Source: Haliclystus octoradiatus (taxonomy: Eukaryota; Cnidaria; Staurozoa; Stauromedusae; Haliclystidae). Taken from it: 64,000 bases of DNA. The notes beneath the pieces were generated by a model. It was not told where the DNA came from. It made no database searches and was given only the letters and a program-made list of their open reading frames with translations. The translations under genes and the position numbers were made by a program. Where the stretch lies: contig OU744448.1 of the NCBI GenBank assembly GCA_916610825.1, positions 18,951,032-19,015,031 on the forward strand, given 5' to 3'. This document shows, piece after piece, positions 35,121-57,870 of this stretch; position 1 is the first letter of the stretch, and every line of letters begins with the position of its first letter.

Positions 35121-37291
35121 GTTGACATCGGACGCCTAGAATTATTCAGACCTCTAATGGCTGCCCAAGCCTGGCCTCTACGTTGTGTTAAATCATCTGA
35201 AGAAGATGGAAGTACAGAACCTAGGTACTTGAACGAATCTACACGTTCTATGTCACCATTAGATGTTGCAAGGTGTGCCTGTTTTATGCTTAAAGCAATA
35301 AATTTCGTCTTAGTCGTGTTAATTGTCAAGCCTACCGTTTTACCAACCCGTTCAACTTCATCAAGAAGCTGTTGTGCATCAGATATGCTATTTGTTAAGA
35401 TAGCAATATCGTCAACGAATGAGAGGTCCGATACGCTGCGCTCTTGATGACGTGAAGACCTACGACGATCAAGGGTAAAACCGGAAGAGTCAGGACATGA
35501 AATACGAAAAACATAATCAATAAATAGTGTAAATAAAAAAGGGGACAATGTGTCACCCTCTAGTACGCCACAAGCTGTCGAGAAATCATCAGTATCACCA
35601 TAGTGAGTTCTAACAAAAGCCGAAGTAGAAGAATAAAAGGACATAATAGCATCGATAAGAACAATAGGTACATTATAGAAATCTAATATTTCTGGGATTC
35701 TGCATCTTAACACAGAGTCAAAGGCCTTTTTGAAGTCAATAAAAATTGCAACAATGTCTTTTTGATGAGTGCTACAGCCTTCTAACAATATCATAGCTGA
35801 TAGAATTTGGCCTAAGGTTGACCGGCTATTCCTGCCACCATTTTGATTGTATCTTAAATATGGGTCAATTACTGACGCCAGCCTTTTATGTAGAATCTTA
35901 TTATTAGCTTTCCCTGCAGTACAACTTAAAGTGATACCCCTCTGTTGGTCTAGGTCTCTAGACGTGTTCTTGTTGACGGTGATGACAGCAGATCTTCGCC
36001 ATTGACCCGGTACTTGTTGCTCCCCTGACAAAACGGCATTTATGATGGTAAGTAGCTCATTTTGTACAAGAGGTTCTCGAAGTGCCAGGGTGGGGACTCC
36101 ATCTGGTCCAGGAGACGCAAGGGGTTTCATAGAAAATAGAATATAGCATAATTCGTCATTAGTAACAGGAGAAGTATTATAATTGGACATATCAGGAGGG
36201 GAGAAGTTAGGCGGTGGAGCTAATTTATTTAACGATAGTAGACAGGATGGGGGATTATATAAATCATAAAAATAATTACGAATCATACTGTTTGCCTCGA
36301 CAGAATCATACGCTTCAACTAATAAGGGCTTGTGGGATGGGTTCTTAAGACGCCTTATCTCTTTCCATGCTATACAATGCTTATTACTATTACTAGCCGT
36401 TTTTACCGCTAAAATTATAGCGTTTAATTCACGCTCGATTAGGGCGTTATGAGCGGCTGCGAGATCTATTGTTTTTTTATCAACAATAGATTGTAAAAGA
36501 CTGATATTGTGTATAGTAGGAGAACAATCACGTAATTGTTTTTTAGCAAGTTTCAATTCATATCTTACTTGTGTGATCATTGCGTCACTGTCCCAAGAGA
36601 CGCGTGACCATTGTCTTTTCTTCCGCGGCAAAGCGGTCTCGGCTGCTTTGATGATGGCTGAGGAAAGAATGGAGAAATCACCTCTTGTGGGTTGTCCAAC
36701 AAGAGAATTCTCAAGACAGTCGTTAAACGCTTTTGAAAACTCTGACAGACTTTCCCAACAAAGGGATGACCCCGCCTTTCCTTTGCAGTACCGGATGCGT
36801 TGTTTCATGCAAGAGAAAACAAGGCGATGATCAGATGGAATAGCAAATGGTGCTATAGTATCACAATCGTAAAATAAACGTGGACAATTAGTGAGAATAT
36901 AATCAAGACGTTCTTTCCGGCCTTTCGGACCAAAGAAAGTAGCACGCCTTGACAGAGGCTTACGATACAAAGAATTTAACGGAGTAAGGTCATAGATATT
37001 AATAAGATCAATTAAGTAAGGGGAATTATCATTTAAATTACGTCCTACAGGGTTTAATGACAAGGGGTAACACGCATTAAAATCACCACACAACATAATA
37101 GCATCACGGGATGGTATTTTAACTAAGATTGACGATAACTGAGCATAGAAAAGGGAGGCCTCGATCTGTCTGACAGCAGTGGGAGAGTAAACAGAGAAAA
37201 CATGTACGATACGATCAAATATTTTAACAGACAATTCTAAAATACGGGATGAATGAGACTTTACACGAACATAACGAACATCATTACACAT
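35105..37291 (-). pseudogene. LINE endonuclease (partial) and reverse transcriptase
   Basis: The 728-codon frame enters partway into the endonuclease (VHVFSVYSPTAVRQIEASL), then LCGDFNACYPLSLNPVGRN, RKERLDYILTN and PSDHRLVFSCM. RT blocks follow: LASPGPDGVPTLAL, IAIFIDFKKAFDSVLRCRI, GVLEGDTLSPFLFTLFIDYV and the catalytic SFVDDIAIL. It differs clearly from the LINE at 16173-19264 (FVDD versus FADD, different C-terminus), so two clades are present. The frame breaks near 35118. Confidence 0.85.
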
Positions 37292-37429
37292 TACGTTACA
37301 TTACATTACATCAAAATACATTACACATTACAATAATTTAGTTATAATAATTAGCTTCCAATATTTAATCATAATTTTACGACATATTTCATGTAAATTC
37401 CCTCGTACTCCGTCTGGAGGGGGGACCTC

Positions 37430-37589
37430 TGTAGTAGATTGATTTGCCTCGATTTCATATAAACTCGTTTGTATTGATATAAATAGCTTAACTGTAGATA
37501 TTGTGATGAGACTCTTACAAACTGAACTCAAGAACAGTAGTGTTGTCTTCAATCATATGTCTCAAATACAATTCAATATGAACACTACA
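37430..37589 (+). repeat. 3' LTR of the second gypsy element
   Basis: 160-bp copy of the 5' LTR, preceded by a G-rich polypurine tract and followed by the CATA target duplication. Confidence 0.92.
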
Positions 37590-37593
37590 CATA

Positions 37594-38009
37594 CATGGTT
37601 CACAACAAATCGCTATACAAATCCGATATATGATGAATAAACATCTATTTGATAAATTGTGAATTTGTCTCTTGATAACTCCATTACGTTCCATCTTCGC
37701 TGAAAAATGACACATCTTTGTGGCATTCCTATGACAACCCACGTTGCCATGGTGGACTCTTGTATGAGCCGTTACTGATTGAGTTTGGAATGATTAATAA
37801 TCTACAGTTATACCAGCAGTCATACATTAACGACTAACCAATGGGACCAATTGTCTAGGCTCACGTTGGAAGGCCTCTATACTGGCCTGTTGCGATATTC
37901 CGATCAGTTGGTCATCGACAACCTTTTTAAATAAACAAGCCGGTTTTTATTTTTCTCCAACTTGTAGGTCTCTCAAATGAGAAGGAGGCGTGCTGATGAC
38001 TTGATATCA
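37594..38009. other. non-coding spacer
   Basis: No ORF with coding character and no repeat recognised between the gypsy element and the next MITE. Confidence 0.4.
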
Positions 38010-38012
38010 TTA

Positions 38013-38856
38013 GGGGTCAGTCATTATTAACGGTGAAAAGGGGGGCGGGCTAGCTTTTCAAAAATTCTTAAAAATTTCAAACCCCATTAGATTTCTTATG
38101 AAAAATTTCATACCCCATCTAAATTTATTAAAATAAGTTTCGCACCCCAACAACATCTATTACTACTCATGTTTTCATAATTTTGTGGCCTATGTTATAA
38201 TTTTATAAACTGTATGCTGCACAGGGTGACCAACACCCTCTGTACAACCTCAAGAGAAAAGAGCTAAAAAGAGGAAAAGAGAAAATAAAAAGAAAGCAGA
38301 CGCAAAACAGGAATAAAAGACTGATACAGAGTTTCATTGACGTGGTGGTTATAATTGGGAATGAAAGCAAAGAATTGGAGATAAAATGTAAAGTAGAAAA
38401 AGACATATATGAGTTTGTGAAGACTTGGTAATGGAAAAATTGGATGATTTGGAACCAAGATTCCACATCCGGGGTCTGAAGCATTTGCTAAAAAGGAAAG
38501 TTTTTTCAGAGCATGATGGTACTGATGAAAAATAAACAATTTAATTGAAGATTTAGATGCCAAGTTAGAATTATGGCTAAAATATCTGCTATGAAAAAAA
38601 CTCGAAAAATAAATTCCTTGGAAAACAGTTCAAAACAAAAAAATTATCTTCGTACTTTAAAAATAACCAATTTCTTACATAAGTGTAAAAGTACAGTCTG
38701 TTTGTAAAATTGCTTAATAAATTTCGTACCCCATTGGAATTCTGCTTTAATAAATTCCGTACCCCCTTTCGATTGGTCGAAAAGGTTTCGTACACCTCCA
38801 AAAGTTAGCCCACCCTCCCCCTATCGTTAATAATGACTGACCCCATGACTGACCCC
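38013..38856. mobile_element. 844-bp MITE with TTA duplication (PIF/Harbinger-like)
   Basis: The ends are GGGGTCAGTCATTATTAACG and complementary sequence near 38810-38845. A second short copy of GACTGACCCC abuts the right end. TTA lies at both flanks (38010-38012, 38857-38859). Both arms contain several ATTTCGTACCCC-like motifs in inverted orientation. No transposase ORF is present. A 3-bp TTA duplication and G-rich ends fit PIF/Harbinger. Confidence 0.7.
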
Positions 38857-38859
38857 TTA

Positions 38860-39848
38860 TATATAGTTCTTAGATCGGATATAATTATAACGGATTTCAT
38901 GATAATATATCAAGCTTTTATTCAGATACAGCCAATGATTCAAGTTTATACATCCATCGAATTAGCAATTTCGTAGATCCGACCACAGGAGTTCATCATA
39001 AAAAATTTGGAGTGCTTTCGGTAAAATGACAAGTGCAAAATACATACATGCCAGGTACAACTAGGGCTATGTTACCATGTCATTCAGATGAGCTCATGTG
39101 GCGAGAGATCTATGGCAGATCACATGCACTTGCATTCGAAAATATCATAGATCAATTTGCTGCATTGTACCGAACTCCCTAAAATGAACTTGTAATATAG
39201 CCTTATGCCGTACCTGGCTGATATGTAGCCTTTATGTTATTTCTAGACAAGTTTTTGTGGTTTGTGACAATTTGACATTGCTGTAAGTCTAAGTCCGAGT
39301 GTATTGTTGACGTTCAAATTGCCATTAGGAGTAGGGTCCAAAGTCGATCTTTCGTTTGTTAACCCATTTCTGACATTTGATTCTTTACTGATTACTGTAT
39401 TTTATATTAAAATGAATGGCATCCTCTTTTTCCATGATTCTGTGTGACTTTTTCAAAACCATAAGATATTCAGTCTCAACATACAGTGTGCACAAAACAC
39501 GAAGTGTCGGAAGTTGCACACTGTGTCATTCAATGCAGCAGCGTATTTACTAATAATGCATACACAAGCAAATAAATACATGATATATCTATAACACACA
39601 ACGCAAAAGTCTTTAAAAATTCAGTTATTCTTTTTTATCAATCTAACACCAATAATTTTTAATTATCAACTAGAATAATTTAAATATATGACCAGCACAG
39701 TTTTAATTAAACGTTTTGGAAAGTTATTTCTTGAGTGTTCTGATAAAGCATGTAAGTTGCTCAGCAACAAGTTACCAGGTTTAAACATGTGCGTGTGTTA
39801 AGGTATAATTTGAGATTTTAATCGATATTTCATCATCATCATAACCAT
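38860..39848. other. intergenic DNA downstream of the astacin gene
   Basis: AT-rich region with no gene seen. It should include the 3' UTR and polyadenylation site of the minus-strand astacin gene. No canonical AATAAA stands out on that strand, though ATTAAA variants occur. An imperfect hairpin with TGCACACTGT arms lies near 39484-39525. Confidence 0.4.
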
Positions 39849-50276
<10,428 letters not shown>

Positions 50277-50366
50277 GTTGACATATGAATTATTTTGAGG
50301 GTGCCAGCACTCTCCTTGTTACTTGACCTATTGCCAGATTTGATTAGTCCACGTTGTCTGCAGACG

Positions 50367-50377
50367 CTTTTTATATT
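50367..50377 (-). promoter_or_regulatory. TATA box of the astacin gene
   Basis: On the minus strand CAATATAAAAAG lies 90-110 bp upstream of the start codon. A start site about 30 bp downstream would give a 5' UTR of some 65 bp. If the gene is trans-spliced, as many tunicate genes are, the mature 5' end would differ. Confidence 0.5.
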
Positions 50378-50399
50378 GGCTCGACCGGCCGGCATCATT

Positions 50400-53300
50400 G
50401 CTTGAGTCCAAACAGTGATACAAAGATTAATTCTATTGTTGTTCATTTCTCATGATCATATTCAATAAAGGACCGATTACTATGAGCCCACGGTGATTGT
50501 TCGATTGTTCTCGATTGGACAACAGGTTGATTGTTTGTCATTCTTCAATATTCTATGTAAGTCTTTGTTTCAGCGATGACGTGATATCGTCAGCAAACTG
50601 TGTCCCTTTTATTTTCATACGTCAGTGACTGGGAGTGTTAAATGTTTGATTGAAAATTTTAATGACAATACTTTATATTGCTTCACCATCATGAATTATT
50701 TGTACAGTCAGCACTACAAACTAAAACTAGTCTGCAATTTTGTAATAACTATCGTCTCAACGAAAGTACACATTTTCCTAGTTGACGCCATTTATTTTGT
50801 ATCGGCCCCACAGGTGTAGAGTACACACAATAAATGCTACTGGAGCTGAACCACTGTGGTCATGGTTAAAATTAGAACTGACCTTTTGAGCCGTTTTGCT
50901 TTAGACAAATCTATATGAAAACAGTGTTATTTCTGCTCTGATTAAATGTATTTAGATATATGTTTCAAAGAACTTTATTGTACCATTTTTAACTTATCAA
51001 CAACATCCAAATTATAAATACAGATATATACATATATATTTTGCAGCTACATATATATTACTAATGCCATAGTGTGTTCTATAATTCTTCTAGTTCAGGG
51101 TAGTCAGAAATTTGCGGTGGGTCTTTTCGTAATGACGTCATTGAAATCTAAGAAAGTGTAACTGACTTACTCACTCTTTCAGAACAGTGCGAAATCCTTT
51201 GTTCTACCCACCCACCCCTTCATATGCACGATGCTACAACGTCCTGCTTGGCTCTGATAAGATAGCAGAGGCGAAAGACAATGTTACAAAGGAACAGTGT
51301 ATTTATCCTACAATGCAAAAATTCCTGTTTTGATTCTAAAGTCGTTGTTTCGCGCAGACTCAAAGTTTTTTCATTTTTTCATACAGAGTTTGAACACAAT
51401 TGCACACTATGGCCTGCACATATGTGTGGCTTCTACTGAGCTATACATTAACGAAAATTGTCACACACTGATTTCAAATTTTGGATTTTTGTTATCAAAT
51501 TTTGAAAACTTCTAAATGGAACAGTCTGGAGAATATTGGTAGAAGTCAATGATTTCTTCATGCCTACTGTTTCACACGACTATGTGGTCTTCTCAAATCA
51601 ACTTGATACTAACATGTCGAGTCAACTTTACTATATTATTTTCCCATTCCGTTTTATTGAGAGAATAAGATGAGTTTTAATCATTAATCAGCTGTATATC
51701 AGGTAAATAAGACGGTTCTATTTCCAGGTCAATAAGATAACAAACTATACCCATATGGTGTCATCATAACATAAGTTCACATTAGTTCACATTGACCACC
51801 CATATATGGTAAAATTATGAGTAATAAGATGTATTATGCATTCTCATTGAATGAAACTGCATTCTCGTCGCTTTGAAAACACCATATAAAAAACAAACTC
51901 AACTATTGAACAATAGTAACGCTTTATTGTCTCGCTAAATAATATTCAAAGAAAGTAACCATTTACTATTAACTAAATCCGTGGTTTTACATTACCAAAG
52001 GCTCTTTCTGATGAACTGCCCAGGATATATTGTGTCCTGCTGTGTACTCTATTTTTCGATTCCTTTTTTCAGTGATTCAGATATTAATTAAAGGGTAACA
52101 AGTTTATTTCAAATTCCCATCGGGTAACTTCCATTCTTTTGGTACTTTCAAATATTAGAGGGTATAAATTTCTCAAAATTCAGAAAAAATGTTTATATTA
52201 GACATATTAAAAACGTTAGAGGTATACATTTTAACAAGATGCAAATGCAAATCAAAAATGATGCAAATTTAAAAAAAAATGGTGAAATTCTTCTTTTTCC
52301 ACATTTTTTCTTTCTTCAATTTCCAGGGTATTTATCTCTATTTTAAAAAATGTTTGGAATATCTTTTTCATATCTGAAATATTGTGATTGGCTTCATCCT
52401 CCCAAATTCTATTTAAAAAACCCTGTCAAAGCGAATTTGACGTTACCCTGGATTAAAATGCAAAAGGTAAAGATGTAATATAGAAATAGATATACTCGGA
52501 TTGTGACCATTTATTTACTGTAATTACTGGCGTTGATATCGGTGGGAAATGACAATATATATTATGTTACAGTGCATCTAAAGCAAAACATTTGTATTAT
52601 AGCTATTTTACGTCTCTTCTATAGTTACTTTCACTATCAGTAGCGAGGCCTTTACAATAATTGTTATAGGCGATATGATGTCACAAGAACAAAACAAACC
52701 CTCAAGATAGGATATCTTTACTATTCTATATATCACCGCATATGGATTACGTAAGTGAAATGCGTTTGTACTCGGTGAAGTCCCGTGAGGCCCATTAAGG
52801 CCAATTGACCAAAGCATCGTATTCAGAGCAGGACATTTTTGTCTATAGCTTCTGACTGTGAAAATATCCTGCAATGAAATGTATATATACTGAGACATAA
52901 ATGATCTAAACTGTGAATATGATAGTGCATTAAGGTTTGATGTCACATTGCATGTCTTTACTTTTGTGTATGCTATTTTATAATACGAATGTCGCTTCGT
53001 GGGCGATTGGGCGGTAGGGAACCTATTGTATGTCGTATCAACGCTGCAGATGTGCGCTTTCTACATACCATTCTTTGCCTGTTATTCTTCACATTATTAT
53101 TCCAAAGATGCATGTTTTTATTTTGTTGACTTTTTCGTGTTTACGTTTGTTGTGTTTCTTTATATTTTCGAGAGACAGACAGTCACACTTCCACAAATTG
53201 TTCGATAACAGCTTCTCATGCAGCCAAATGCCGACCACAGTTTATTATTATATTTATTATTATTATTATTACAGTGTCGGGTCTGTCTGATTCCTTTGTT

Positions 53301-54000
53301 TCATGCTCAAGTTCATAAAAATTTGTTTACATTCAAGCTTTCACTATACCTGAATTGTTACGTAAAAGTTAAGCCCTATAAACGCTGTAGTTTTAGATAC
53401 AAAGTTTACAATTCAAAGATGAATGGCGGAACAGTTTGAAGGCAGATAATTAATACATCATTCAATAATTATAGTTGTTTTTATTCATCTAAGATCTAAG
53501 ATCGATTAAAGAGAATTGACAATAAAGAAAATTAGGACAATTAGATGATTGATTAATGATTGTTGCGCGGCATTTATTTTTGTCATGCAATCATTGATCT
53601 TTTCCATTTGATGTTGAATGAAGAGAATAGTGCATATAGAATCTATAATTTGCCATACAAAAGCAATTGATCATTTTATTATCTCATTTAGTATGTACTT
53701 TACTGAATAACTCAAAAAACTTAATTCAAAAATTAACTCATAATTTCTCAACCAGATATCCTTACCAATTCAAATATGCAACAGCAAATGGCTATTGACA
53801 AAGGTTCATGTCTTTCTTATACCAATTATTATAAATTGATATTTTGCAAATTTAATTGGAACATTATTATTTCTATAACACTTATGACGTATATATAATA
53901 ACAGACGGTATCTACAATAAAATAAACAAATTATTAATCATTTGGACAAAATAAAACACGTCTATGTGGAGTCATGAACGTTTCTATCTCATTTAGTGCC
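50400..54000. other. intergenic, no gene recognised
   Basis: AT-rich sequence with only short overlapping ORFs, none with motifs. An ATT-rich microsatellite lies near 53243-53275. AGGGTAAC at 52094 and GTTACCCT near 52444 could mark a small MITE, but no duplication was found. Confidence 0.45.
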
Positions 54001-54008
54001 CTTTTCAG

Positions 54009-54392
54009 GGGGTAACTCCCATACTGCTGCTATACGGGGACGTGCCACTTTTTTGGGTCCACATCCAACTGAGAAATATACTATTTGGGTAGGAAATTTT
54101 GGAATATCAAACGTTTTGGGTTCCATTTCGATATTCTAGAGAATTTGGGAAAAAACTGAAATTGGAGGCTGAAAACTGAAAACAGGATTTGAATTTTTAC
54201 AAATTGAAACATTCCCGCATGGAGCCTCTATGGAAGTACCCTCCCTGGACTTTTTGGGTAGCATTTTCAATTTTTAAAACAATTTGGGTAGCTCTTAAAG
54301 GGGATTTTTGGGACTTTTCGGGTACTTCACATTTTTCCAAAGTGGCACCCCCTATCAATGCGTCACTTGGAGTTACCCTCCCAGGGTTCAGA
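54009..54392. repeat. possible small inverted-terminal repeat element
   Basis: GGGGGTAACTCCCA near 54009 is nearly complementary to TTGGAGTTACCCTCCC near 54367-54382. TTTGGGTA-like motifs recur between them. No target duplication was resolved, so the call is tentative. Confidence 0.35.
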
Positions 54393-54428
54393 CTTGCAAT
54401 TTCTGGCCTTTATGTGAGGGTGGGATAG

Positions 54429-54463
54429 AGTTGATGACTACTCGGATAGTAGTCATCAACTCA
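54429..54463. repeat. perfect 15-bp stem hairpin
   Basis: GAGTTGATGACTACT is followed after a 5-base loop by AGTAGTCATCAACTC. No surrounding gene or terminator context explains it. Confidence 0.8.
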
Positions 54464-54639
54464 TTAGATGCATATGAAGGAATTCTTGAATCGCAGTACG
54501 TTAGTAAGGACAAGGGTTATCATTATATTCAATTGACTCAAAATTCATTCAATGGACAAAATTCGAGTCATAAATTCGCTAAAATCGAACACGTGATTCG
54601 ATGGTATCTGTGGGCAATAACGATGACGGTGTCTATTGC

Positions 54640-54710
54640 CGTTGTCTAATACGATTAGATAACGATTGAACGCTGTCTAATGCGATTAGATAAAGATTGA
54701 AACTTGAACA
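54640..54710. repeat. short tandem duplication
   Basis: A 37-bp motif containing GTCTAATACGATTAGATAA and GATTGAA occurs twice with small differences, followed by GCATTAGAC in the reverse sense. Confidence 0.5.
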
Positions 54711-55417
54711 CGCATTAGACAAAAATGATAGACAAAAATGATCAAAGAAAATGACGTGACTTGATAATTTAACAGCCATGCAGAAGAAGCACATTGTATT
54801 GACTTGAAATTGTTGAAAGATTCAAGTGAGGTCTATATAGGAGGCCTAATGCTGTTTTAATTTAAATTCAAACTTGTGAATTCGGAACTCATTCTTAATC
54901 TTATTGAATTCTGAATTACGGCTGGAATAGGATTTCCTACTGTATAACTGTCTTAATTGACATACTATAAAATATTTAACTATATTTTGATAACGATATT
55001 ACATTTTATTCAATATTTTATCCTCTCATCGATTCTCCATTAATTTGAAAACTGCATTGATAGACTCTTATGATTTACAATAACAGGCAGATTGATAGAC
55101 TCTTCACATGTACAATAACAGACTGCTAGATTTGCTGCCACTAATGTTCTACTAAATCCTTGCCAACCATATACATTATTCTTCTCTAGGCTACTTCCTT
55201 TATATCATATGTCCTTTCATTTAGTTTTCTTAACATCCCACTACTATTAACAATTTGTATTCAAATGGTTTCTGTTTCAACTTGATTTCAAATATTTCAT
55301 AATTTTTAAATTTATTTCTAATTTTCTGTAAATATAAGGTCTCCCAAGCAAAAAAGCTATTTAAGAGCTTAAGCGATGACATGATCATGTAATATTTGAA
55401 AATAGGCTAACGGTACT

Positions 55418-55455
55418 TTGCGAAACGAAACGAAACGAAACGAAACGAAACGAAA
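55418..55455. repeat. (ACGAA)n pentamer repeat at the left tip of the fold-back element
   Basis: Seven to eight CGAAA-type pentamers, mirrored by CGTTT repeats at about 60906-60946. Confidence 0.9.
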
Positions 55456-56139
55456 CGAAACGAGACGAAATCATCAAACCCTTTCAAATATGCATCAAAC
55501 AACTCACCAAAGCCATATCATTGATATATCAGCTCACTTGTATATAAATTATTGCAAAAATTATCAAAAACTAGCATATTTTGACGAAGTAAAGTTCTAT
55601 TGTTTCCTCAACGGGAACTGTCGATTGGTCACCGTGATTTAGTTTGGAATAGATTTGCTGTTGTATTTTGTCAATAGAGCAAATCGGTTTACTTTCATCA
55701 TGTCGCCCACATGCAGTGTTTTGGATAAAATTCCTTTGTGTGATATTTGTGTGAATTCAAGTGTGATCTCGTTTCGTTTCGCAAAGTACCGTTACCACCT
55801 GGCGGTAACGGTACTTTGCGAAACGAAACGACAAAATTATTGACAACATATTATAGTTGATAAACTATGGATAAACTTAGCAAACATAATTATATTTGTA
55901 ATAAAATACGTTTCGTTGTTTTCTATAGATGTCTTTTTTATATCAGAAGCCCGTCGGCAAGCAACTTTAGTGCTATAACAATAATGTACTTCTTCTAAAT
56001 TATTTAAGAAATTGAAGTATTTTTGTAAACGATTCACAGACGGTATGTATATTATATATATGGTCATAAATTAAATATATGTAAGTTGGTTTACCTATTA
56101 ACATGGTTGACTATGGTTTAAGAAGTTATTTTAAAAAAA

Positions 56140-57040
56140 AATAGATGAAAAATATCAAGTCTATATTTAGCAACAGCCATCTATGTTGGTTGAGTGTGAT
56201 TTCCCCACTTTTCAGATTTTGAAAAAACCTGGTTTTTCACTTTCTCGAATTTAAAAGTCTCTGACACTAAAACGGGAGGTACAATTCACTTCAAATCTTA
56301 GTATGTCATAAACAGATATTTACAGAAGTTACTTAAAAAACCAGATGAAAAAACATGAACCTTATATTTGGTAACGGCCATCTAGGTTAATATGGATTTC
56401 AACACTTTTCAGATTTCGAAAATAGCCGGTATTTCACTTTCTCGAATTTAAAAGTCTCTATAACACTAAAACGGGAGGTACAATTAACTTCAAATCTTGG
56501 TATGTCATAAACAGATATGTACAGAAGTTATTTAAAAAACCAGATGAAAAAATATGATCTTCGTATTTAGTAACGGCCATCTAGGTTAACATAAGTGGGA
56601 TTTCAACACTTTTCAGATTTCGAAAAAAGGCCGGTTTTTCACTTTCTCGAATTTAAAAGTCTCTGACACTAAAACGGGAGGTACAATTCACTTCAAATCT
56701 TAGTATGTCATAAACAGAATTATACAGAAGTTACTTAAAATACCAGATGAAAAAATGTGAACTTCATATTTAGTAACGGCCATCTAGGTATACATAACTG
56801 GGATTTGACCACTTCTATCAGATTATGAAAAAGCCGATTTTTCACTTTCTCGAATTTAAATGCTCTCACACTAAGACAGGAGGTACAATTCACTTCAAAT
56901 CTTAGTATGTCATAAACAGACATGTATAGAAGTTACTTAAAAAAACCGGATGAAAAAATATGAACCTCATATTTAGCAACGGCCATCTAGGTTAACATAA
57001 GTGGGATTTGACCGCTTTTCAGACTTTGAAAATAATTCAT
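56140..57040. repeat. ~200-bp tandem units, left arm of the fold-back element
   Basis: Units marked by GTAACGGCCATCTAGGTTA recur near 56163, 56372, 56566, 56765 and 56968, with intervening CACTTTCTCGAATTTAAA and AAACGGGAGGTACAATTC. Five units can be counted. Confidence 0.88.
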
Positions 57041-57049
57041 GATAATAAT

Positions 57050-57870
57050 ATTTTTTCATCTGAATTTTTGAATAACTTCTATACATGTCTGGATATGACA
57101 TACTAAGATATGAAGTGAATTTTACCTCCTGTTTTAATGTGAGAGACTTTTAAATTCGAGAATGTGAAATACCGGCTTTTTTCGAAGTCTGAAAAGTGTT
57201 GAAATCCCACTTATGTTAACCTAGATGGCCGTTACTAAATATGGACTTGATATTTTTTCATCTAGTTTTTTTAAATAACTTCTATACATGCCCGAGTATA
57301 ACATACTAAAATATGAAGTGAATTTTATCTCCTGTTTTAATGTGAGAGACTTTTAAATTCGAGAAAGTGAAATACCGGCTTGTTTCGAAATCTGAAAAGT
57401 GTTGAAATCCATATTAACCTAGATGGCCGTTACTAAATATGAAGATCATATTTTTTGATCTGGTTTTTTAAATAACTTCTGTACATATCTGTTTATGTCA
57501 TACTAAGATTTGAAGTGAATTGTACCTCCCGTTTTAGTGTCAGAGACTTTTAAATTCGAGAAAGTGAAATACCGGCTTGTTTCGAAATCTGAAAAGTGGT
57601 CAAATCCATATTAACCTAGATGGCCGTTGCTAAATATGAGGTTCATATTTTTTCATCTGGTTTTTTAAGTAACTTCTGTAAATATCTGTTTATGACATAC
57701 TTAGATTTGAAGTGAATTGTACCTCCCGTTTTAGTGTCAGAGACTTTTAATTCGAGAAAGTGAAAAACCAGGTTTTTTCAAAATCTGAAAAATGGGGAAA
57801 TCACACTCAGACCAACATAGATGGCTGTTGCTAAATATAGACTTGATATTTTTCATCTATTTTTTTTTAA
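57050..57870. repeat. ~200-bp tandem units, right arm of the fold-back element (inverted)
   Basis: Complementary units marked by TAACCTAGATGGCCGTTAC occur near 57222, 57418 and 57613, plus a diverged one near 57818. This is four units against five in the other arm, so the arms differ in copy number. Confidence 0.88.

Larger units (their letters stand above)
34629..37312 (-). mobile_element. LINE nested in the second gypsy element, 11-bp TSD
   Basis: AAAATACATTA occurs at 34618-34628 and 37313-37323, bracketing the insertion. On the minus strand the element encodes endonuclease and RT and ends in a short (TAC)n tail (plus-strand TAG repeats, 34629-34643). The endonuclease N-terminus is missing, so the copy is 5'-truncated, as is usual for target-primed insertion. 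The same 3' end recurs at about 47603-47686 in an intron of the astacin gene. Confidence 0.9.
31602..37589 (+). mobile_element. second Ty3/gypsy element, internally deleted, complete LTRs, TSD CATA
   Basis: LTRs of 160 bp (31602-31761 and 37430-37589) begin TGTAGTAG and end ACACTACA, differing at about four sites. CATA flanks both sides (31598-31601, 37590-37593). A primer-binding-site-like TGGTGACCCCGC follows the 5' LTR at 31764, and a G-rich tract precedes the 3' LTR (about 37416-37425). The interior encodes gag, then jumps to the end of RT, RNase H and integrase: protease and most of RT are deleted. A 2.7-kb LINE is nested between the end of pol and the 3' LTR. Confidence 0.9.

Noticed and set aside
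52092-52450. AGGGTAAC ... GTTACCCT ends as a small MITE
   Set aside because: Inverted match of only 8 bp and no target duplication found.
53030-53290. Overlapping 69-86 codon hydrophobic frames
   Set aside because: Composition follows the local T-rich, ATT-repeat sequence; several frames are open at once and none has conserved features.
55418-56067. Pairs of identical 62-81 codon frames in both fold-back arms
   Set aside because: Their conservation simply reflects the near-identity of the arms; they include pentamer repeats and lack coding motifs.
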